From: Botryllus schlosseri | Taxonomy: Eukaryota; Chordata; Ascidiacea; Stolidobranchia; Styelidae | Assembly (NCBI GenBank): GCA_000444245.1 | Contig: ATSW01110597.1 | Span: 1 to 21,257 of the forward strand | Reading direction: 5' to 3' | DNA length: 21,257 nucleotides | Part shown: one piece after another, positions 19,601 to 21,257 of the stretch | How positions within the stretch are numbered: the stretch's first letter is position 1 | Layout: the number at the start of each line of letters is the position of its first letter | Notes under the pieces: generated by a model | The model's database searches: none | Told to the model about the DNA's origin: nothing | The model's input: the letters and a program-made list of their open reading frames with translations, nothing else | Position numbers and translations under genes: made by a program

Positions 19601-21257
19601 TAAAATTTTTGTGATGGTAATTTTTTATCGCAACAACCATTATATTCATACTGCCAAATTTATTCCGCTCTGAGCTTCTTTCTGGCAACGGAATAGCGGC
19701 TGCTTCAGTTTTAGAAGGTCTATCAAGAACCTTTAAACGAAAAGAATAGCGACTGCAAGCAACTATGGAAAATGATTTCCTTAGTGTTGTGTTGTAATTA
19801 GGTTATTCTTATAGCCAAATTCGTCTCTGTTATACCGTAATCTTATCTGTGCATTGTAGTACCGGTATGTCGTTTGTGAGTCTTGTTATTATTACATCAA
19901 ACGACAAAATTCTTTCTGTACTTCAAATTTGGTTAACCATATTTAGTGACTAGACAAGCCTGATGAGATAAATAATTCTGACAACATGAACATGTATATG
20001 GAATCCTTGTGCCAAACTGTGACGGTAAACAATTCCTACGCTTCCAAGCCGTGTTATCCAAATTTGATCTCAACCCTAAATGCTCCAACGTAGCCAAACT
20101 TTCTTTCAGTACCTGACATATCAGTGGTCCGGGACCTGATCGGCAGAGAGCGGGAGATGCGAGCATGCCGACTCGTTAACCGCGTCCTTTCGTCGTGCGC
20201 CGATTGTCGACACAACAACGGCAGCGGGTTCGCCGTCGTGAGCTATGCCGGGCGGTCCAGCATACCGCAGACAGACGTCGGGCCGTCGCACGAAGACCTG
20301 GACGAAATGGAACACTGGTGCGTGTTTCTGGTGCCTGTCTGTCTCGTTAACGGCGGCCAGTAACTATGGTTGATTAGATTTTGAAAATGTTGAGATTTTG
20401 TCCGATGAAATTGAAGATTTATCCCTAAAAATCATTTTGGTAAGGTTTAAAAGCAATCACCTCATTGTTTTGCATTCTTCAAATGCATTTGAAGATTATC
20501 AAGTACAATAGATAATGGGGATTTTGAGTAATCTCAGAAACGAACTCTTCCTGATTTAATTACAAATGACTTCAGTAACTTTCGATATAATGCTAACTAC
20601 TTACATAGTCTACTTATACTCTATATATGTTATTCAATTTCTAAAATCAGCTAACTAACAACTATGCAAGGTAGTCACGTTCTCACTCATGGCGTCATTC
20701 CCAAAGTATTACGAATAAGGTTTTGTAGTATCTTGATGATGTATCTCAACAGTCAACAGTTTAAGAACCCTGCGATATCGGTACGCTCAAACCGCTCTAA
20801 TATTCTTTGCAGCAATCGCTGCACGGCGCTCAAGCTGGTCCGTCTCCAAGTCGTGCGCGAGCGCGGCCTGCCCGACTGCATGCTGGACGTGCTGCAACAC
20901 CCGGAGACGTACTACACCCTCAGCGAGCTACGCGGCGTCACCGTCACAGACACGACCCGACACGATTGCAAAGACGATCGGCCCACGTCACCCGATTGCG
21001 ATCCAACGCGGGAAAAGTATTCCGAGCTCTACGCTGATGCCTCCGGTAAGAATCTGAGGCCTGGAATTCAACGAGGAGACAGCTGGTTTGGTGGAGCGGA
21101 ACGCTCCACTATTGGTCTGGGGCAGGCTTATACCCACGACGACTCGGCGTCTTCGACAGATTCATCATCGTCAGATGCGGACACTTCGATATTGCAAAGG
21201 CGTAAGAAACGGACTAAGTCCAGACGGGGCTCGTCTAGCGCCGCTTCCCACCAGTCC
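4551..21257 (+). CDS. BTBD7: BTBD7-like BTB/BACK protein, spliced, 15 coding exons seen, 3' end outside window
   Basis: Exons joined in phase give 1000 codons: Lys-rich N-terminus (about 10-31), SGW helix region (about 48-74), BTB1 (about 85-207), basic/Ser-rich linker (about 208-325), BTB2 (about 345-447), BACK (about 460-590), then the BTBD7-specific region with PRLF.PYAEEAK, GVPDTLYMV and LQVVRERGLPD, and a Ser/Asp-rich tail. The order follows vertebrate BTBD7 (about 1130 residues) throughout. In vertebrates this protein controls epithelial dynamics and branching by lowering E-cadherin and inducing Snail2; whether that role holds here is inference. The ATG at 4551 has A at -3, G at +4 and an upstream in-frame stop. 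The protein starts MADD, not MGxxxS, so the N-myristoylation signal of the vertebrate form is absent unless another first exon exists. The linker is far longer than in vertebrates. Confidence 0.88.
4643..4711 (+). other. 69-nt frame-neutral intron (possibly retained)
   Basis: GTATCA...CCTAG, 69 nt with no in-frame stop. Removing it brings KKKFNIKK directly to RFSNKLPLHRRHIRSLMSGW, which matches the spacing of BTBD7 (KKKF followed about 20 residues later by LLSGW). Retention would add 23 residues rich in Tyr, His and Cys that have no counterpart in the family. Confidence 0.65.
4712..4841 (+). CDS. BTBD7: BTBD7-like coding exon 1b
   Basis: Encodes SNKLPLHRRHIRSLMSGW and the following helix MLRELSIM, aligned to the MRELLSGW...ALKELSL region just before BTB1. 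It ends in phase 0 at the strong donor GTAAGT. Confidence 0.85.
4842..5734 (+). other. Intron 1
   Basis: 893 nt, AT-rich, GTAAGT...TTTCAG. No repeat or gene recognised inside. Confidence 0.7.
5735..5953 (+). CDS. BTBD7: BTBD7-like coding exon 2 (BTB1, first half)
   Basis: 73 codons, phase 0-0. LKQDLLSMYKSSACCDMVI matches the entry into BTB1 of BTBD7, and FKVHRALVAARWPYL matches its FPVHRAILAARCPFF, the dimer-interface segment of BTB domains. A loop of about 15 extra residues sits before that motif. Bounded by TTTCAG and GTGAGT. Confidence 0.9.
5954..7412 (+). other. Intron 2
   Basis: 1459 nt, GTGAGT...AATTTAG. It contains the degraded repeat-family segment around 6280-6780 (separate entry). 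The rest is AT-rich with no feature recognised. Confidence 0.65.
6280..6780 (+). mobile_element. Degraded fragment of a multi-copy invertebrate ORF family
   Basis: Bases about 6600-6735 read SNVKIVLLHNENAYY, then SIGHPTKIKKEYKGIKFAL and EKLNYN. This resembles the 'KxVLLHNGNxxxSxPIGHSxxxKExYxxxKxxLxxLxY' stretch of large uncharacterised proteins that occur in many near-copies in invertebrate genomes and are probably transposon-borne. The preceding AT-rich part (from ACACAGGTCAACAAAACG near 6278) may be its flank. Family resemblance is from memory, not a search. It is a remnant inside intron 2, with no sign of a working gene. Confidence 0.4.
7413..7702 (+). CDS. BTBD7: BTBD7-like coding exon 3 (BTB1, second half, and linker start)
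   Basis: Open from AG|ACTGG, phase 0 in and phase 2 out at GTGAGT. GLSARTLSEILTEIYDG aligns residue for residue with GIDMPMFSALLHYLYTG at the end of BTB1, so the usual YLYTG is EIYDG here. Before it lie about 26 residues rich in Thr, Ser and Pro that the family lacks. After it the basic linker begins. Confidence 0.75.
7703..8010 (+). other. Intron 3
   Basis: 308 nt, GTGAGT...TGTGTAG. Nothing recognised inside. Confidence 0.6.
8011..8149 (+). CDS. BTBD7: BTBD7-like coding exon 4 (basic linker)
   Basis: Phase 2 in, phase 0 out. Encodes PVPRRRSGIRRKHKHR, a dense basic cluster that could act as a nuclear localisation signal, followed by a run of five serines. There is no counterpart in vertebrate BTBD7, so support rests on open frame, matching phases, splice sites and composition. 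Confidence 0.6.
8150..8209 (+). other. 60-nt intron 4
   Basis: GTGTGT...TGTTTTCAG, 60 nt, in-frame stops inside. Its length matches the other short introns of this gene. Confidence 0.6.
8210..8295 (+). CDS. BTBD7: BTBD7-like coding exon 5 (linker)
   Basis: Phase 0 in, phase 2 out at GTAAGT. Encodes GKSIDPDLNSGLLCQNEF and a short Ser-rich end. It is not conserved with vertebrates. Exons 4 and 5 together are 225 nt (75 codons), so the pair could be skipped without changing frame. Confidence 0.55.
8296..9506 (+). other. Intron 5
   Basis: 1211 nt, GTAAGT...CATGATAG. It carries a GGTACGGTAGG/ATGGTATGG-rich patch near 8583-8612 with a loose inverted echo near 9024-9042, and a hAT end at 9420-9490. 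Confidence 0.6.
9420..9490. mobile_element. hAT-type transposon end next to the exon 6 acceptor
   Basis: Read on the minus strand it begins CAGGAGTATGCAAAG, then TGACAGGGGCCACAG and GCGGGCCGCAC, a pattern typical of hAT ends. The following eight bases CTGCTGAA would be the target duplication, but a left partner was not found. The end lies 16 bases before exon 6. Confidence 0.5.
9507..9774 (+). CDS. BTBD7: BTBD7-like coding exon 6 (BTB2, first part)
   Basis: Phase 2 in, phase 0 out. ISIPASLHDDMMRMY aligns with TPNSLDVDMRGLF, and CHKFVLAARSPYFKKLI with AHKAVISARSPFFRNLL, the core of BTB2. The acceptor AG at 9505-9506 is chosen because it is the only nearby one that keeps phase with exon 5 (or exon 3). 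Confidence 0.88.
9775..9835 (+). other. 61-nt intron 6
   Basis: GTATTG...GATAAG, 61 nt, with in-frame stops. It separates two parts of BTB2 that join exactly as in BTBD7. Confidence 0.8.
9836..9952 (+). CDS. BTBD7: BTBD7-like coding exon 7 (BTB2 end)
   Basis: 39 codons, phase 0-0. IDSNVIPAKWMSAILYTMYTD aligns with LDESIIPKKYATVILHCMYTD, the C-terminal helices of BTB2. Donor GTATGT. Confidence 0.9.
10200..10329 (+). CDS. BTBD7: BTBD7-like coding exon 8 (BACK start)
   Basis: Phase 0 in, phase 1 out at GTAGGT. FNTEDAIALHHIGKFIEF aligns with MTRAEEAMELYHIALFLEF of BTBD7 at the start of BACK. The segment before it (TERIVQGVPINN) replaces a longer, weakly conserved loop. The left border at AAG|ATC is the least certain part. 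Confidence 0.85.
11541..12210. mobile_element. ~670-bp foldback (palindromic) DNA element in intron 8
   Basis: The ends AAGGGGCACTGCACTCT and their reverse complement face each other and pairing continues inward for about 320 bp, to GGACAGAAA.AGATCATGTC around a loop of about 24 bases near 11863-11886. Arms differ at roughly one base in ten, with few indels. TTAA stands at both borders, which would fit a piggyBac-like target, though TA is possible. No transposase. Confidence 0.85.
12213..12243. repeat. Dispersed repeat, copy 1
   Basis: GGTGAATCAAATTCGAAAT followed by TAGGAAATATT. A near-identical copy lies at 17604-17634 in intron 11, 5.4 kb away. Here it lies in the extra segment of the right arm of the intron 8 palindrome. 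Confidence 0.75.
12429..12562 (+). CDS. BTBD7: BTBD7-like coding exon 9 (BACK)
   Basis: Phase 1 in, phase 0 out. With exon 8 it reads LIYGCEELIVSNLNERN, then LLRVLRWSSLPHGSDWVRRQ, against LAQGCEDII...LIAILKWSSHPYGSKWVHRQ in BTBD7. It ends RFAE at GAG|GTGGTT. The frame stays open beyond, but only this end (or one codon later) restores the family alignment. Confidence 0.88.
12563..12630 (+). other. 68-nt intron 9
   Basis: GTGGTT...TTGGCAG. Removing it gives RFAE-LLGTDVLLKL, which lines up without gaps with EFSQ-VMTSDVFYEL. A donor one codon later (65 nt) or a nested GTAGAA...GGCAG (26 nt) would also keep frame but add residues the family lacks. Confidence 0.75.
12631..12781 (+). CDS. BTBD7: BTBD7-like coding exon 10 (BACK end)
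   Basis: Phase 0 in, phase 1 out at GTGGGT. LRSDFVNASELDILKCALKW and GEQELRRRIGDS match IQSDYLQASEQDILKYLIKW and GEHQLMKRIADR. The split codon G|AA gives the Glu of the conserved EPNLLS that follows. Confidence 0.9.
13335..13342. repeat. Target site duplication, left
   Basis: GTGAAATA directly before the element, identical to 16551-16558 directly after it. Confidence 0.85.
13661..13790. repeat. 33-bp minisatellite, about 3.5 units
   Basis: Units of CCCTGTGGATATAAAGCTGT plus AGCTGTATCA-type sequence start at 13663, 13696, 13729 (24-bp short unit) and 13753. Within a unit the 9-mer AGCTGTATC is itself doubled. Confidence 0.85.
13981..14026. repeat. Inverted copy of the 33-bp minisatellite unit
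   Basis: The reverse complement reads GGCCCTGAGGATATCAAGCT and then GTATCAGCTG, matching the start of the array at 13661. Array and inverted copy thus bracket about 190 bp, and may be the ends of a small element with repeat-filled termini. Confidence 0.7.
14128..14568. mobile_element. 441-bp hAT MITE with perfect 8-bp duplication
   Basis: The ends AGGCTTACCATA/TATGGTAAGCCT are inverted. AGTAATTG flanks both sides (14120-14127 and 14569-14576). Inside, TGTCCTCTTTTTTGA recurs near 14160, 14210 and 14230, and GCTCTGAGCG.AA...TGATGACC with long T runs occurs twice (near 14345 and 14418). No coding capacity. Nested within the 3.2-kb element. Confidence 0.85.
14630..14802. mobile_element. hAT-type transposon end fragment
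   Basis: Read on the minus strand it begins CAAGGGTGGCCAACCCGCGG, the common hAT terminal motif, followed by several GCGGCCG motifs. The far part (CATTTCCCGATT near 14650) is echoed near 15181, so a second diverged copy may follow it. Confidence 0.55.
15960..16140. repeat. Diverged 51-bp minisatellite, about 3 units
   Basis: AGGCCAGC.ATGAT and CTATTGCAGATGC recur at a 51-base offset (15978/16029 and 16008/16059), and a third, more diverged unit follows to about 16140. On the minus strand the period appears as a 17-residue repeat in an open frame, a by-product of 51 being divisible by three. Confidence 0.75.
16473..16527. repeat. Two subterminal palindromes of the 3.2-kb element
   Basis: TACGAGGTGGC faces GCCACCTCGTA at 16473-16495, and ACGAGGTGGC faces GCCACCTCGT at 16505-16527. 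The same ACGAGGTGGCG occurs near the left end at about 13370. Subterminal repeats of this kind are typical transposase binding sites in hAT elements. Confidence 0.75.
16551..16558. repeat. Target site duplication, right
   Basis: GTGAAATA, identical to the copy at 13335-13342. Confidence 0.85.
17378..17538 (+). CDS. BTBD7: BTBD7-like coding exon 11
   Basis: Phase 1 in, phase 0 out at GTATGA. It opens with (E)PNLLSHTGDG, as in the EPNLLSGT of BTBD7, and closes with CVRTQHLLPADHE, as in VRIEHILPINSE. The middle is more basic/Ser-rich and less conserved. Confidence 0.88.
17539..17880 (+). other. Intron 11
   Basis: 342 nt, GTATGA...GTTCAG. Contains the second copy of the dispersed repeat at 17604-17634. 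Confidence 0.8.
17604..17634. repeat. Dispersed repeat, copy 2
   Basis: GGTGAATCAAATTCGAAAT followed by a TAGGAA.TATT-like end, two mismatches from the copy at 12213 in the same orientation. Confidence 0.75.
17881..18039 (+). CDS. BTBD7: BTBD7-like coding exon 12
   Basis: 53 codons, phase 0-0. VFVNAVKRRVISRPPTDLL matches VLSDAMKRGLISTPPSDML, and PPRLFRPYAEEAK matches RPRLFSPYVEEAK, among the most conserved blocks of BTBD7. Donor GTCAGT. Confidence 0.92.
18078..18473. mobile_element. hAT-like non-autonomous element
   Basis: The left end CAGTGCTTTTCAAGCAGGTG resembles a hAT terminal repeat. The right end, on the minus strand, reads CAGGGATAGTGTTCAACCA and then TGGTGTCC, a diverged match (AGTG.TTCAA..., GGTGT). 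Inside, AACAATGCTGTC at about 18137 faces GACAGCATTGTT at about 18184. No clear duplication, so the borders are approximate. Confidence 0.5.
18961..18990. repeat. Perfect 15-bp tandem duplication
   Basis: GGATCATCAATGGAT twice in a row. Confidence 0.9.
19218..19488 (+). CDS. BTBD7: BTBD7-like coding exon 13
   Basis: Phase 0 in, phase 1 out at GTTAGT. TILDERYAQESDRVNLRSM follows EEAK as SVLDEMMVEQTDLVRLRMV does in BTBD7, and GVPDTLYMV is the family's NVPDTLYMV. A stretch of about 25 residues between the two blocks, and the Arg/Gln-rich end, are not conserved. GC content is higher than in the flanking introns. Confidence 0.92.
19489..20109 (+). other. Intron 13
   Basis: 621 nt, GTTAGT...CTTTCAG, nothing recognised inside. 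Confidence 0.75.
20110..20317 (+). CDS. BTBD7: BTBD7-like coding exon 14
   Basis: Phase 1 in, phase 2 out at GTGCGT. VPDISVVRDLIGREREMR aligns with VPRLLIMKDMVRRLQELR. CADCRHNNGSGFAVVSY aligns with the ALNCGEGATVSY region. A loop of about 25 residues follows that vertebrate BTBD7 lacks. Confidence 0.88.
20318..20812 (+). other. Intron 14
   Basis: 495 nt, GTGCGT...CTTTGCAG, AT-rich, nothing recognised. Confidence 0.75.
20813..21257 (+). CDS. BTBD7: BTBD7-like coding exon 15, partial at window edge
   Basis: Phase 2 in, open to the last base. LVRLQVVRERGLPDCMLDVL and QHPETYY match IQIRVLREFGLADAAAELL and QNPHKFF. It continues into a Ser/Asp-rich stretch and a basic RRKKRTKSRRGSSS segment, in keeping with the disordered tail of BTBD7. 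A GTAAGA at 21047-21052 could be an alternative donor ending the exon early. The stop codon lies beyond the window. Confidence 0.9.

Overview
The window is animal nuclear DNA. It has spliced genes with GT-AG introns, a decaying LTR retroelement, and many short non-autonomous DNA transposons of hAT and foldback type. Introns fall into two size classes: four very short ones (60, 61, 68, 69 nt) and the rest of 247 nt to 4.6 kb. Together with clear homology of the main gene to the vertebrate protein BTBD7, this suggests a small-intron invertebrate, most likely a tunicate. Another invertebrate is not excluded, and the species cannot be named from the sequence.

Layout. Bases 1-1660 hold the 3' part of an LTR retroelement: pol with an RNase H domain, a purine tract, and a probable 3' LTR. 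Bases 1661-4550 are intergenic and repeat-rich, with a hAT end, a 520-bp terminal-inverted-repeat element, a GA microsatellite, a diverged tandem duplication, a perfect 17-bp-arm hairpin and one weak minus-strand exon candidate. From 4551 to the right edge runs one plus-strand gene, a BTBD7 orthologue. I could chain it exon by exon with compatible splice phases: 15 coding exons give exactly 1000 codons before the window ends, and the gene continues past it. Its order is a Lys-rich N-terminus, BTB1, a long basic/Ser-rich linker, BTB2, BACK, a conserved BTBD7-specific region, and the start of a Ser-rich C-terminal tail.

The large introns carry the transposon load. Intron 8 holds a ~670-bp near-palindromic foldback inside a wider inverted repeat. 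Intron 10 holds a 3208-bp hAT-like element with 15-bp perfect terminal repeats and a perfect 8-bp target duplication. Inside that element are a 441-bp hAT MITE with its own perfect 8-bp duplication, two minisatellites and another hAT end. Intron 12 holds a further hAT-like element. A hAT end also lies 16 bp before exon 6 and may form part of its splice acceptor.

The most notable points are the lineage-specific linker (including a two-exon, 225-nt cassette that can be skipped in frame), the frame-neutral 69-nt intron in the first coding exon, and the nested transposon structure of introns 8 and 10. I see no RNA gene, CRISPR array or convincing new multi-gene system.
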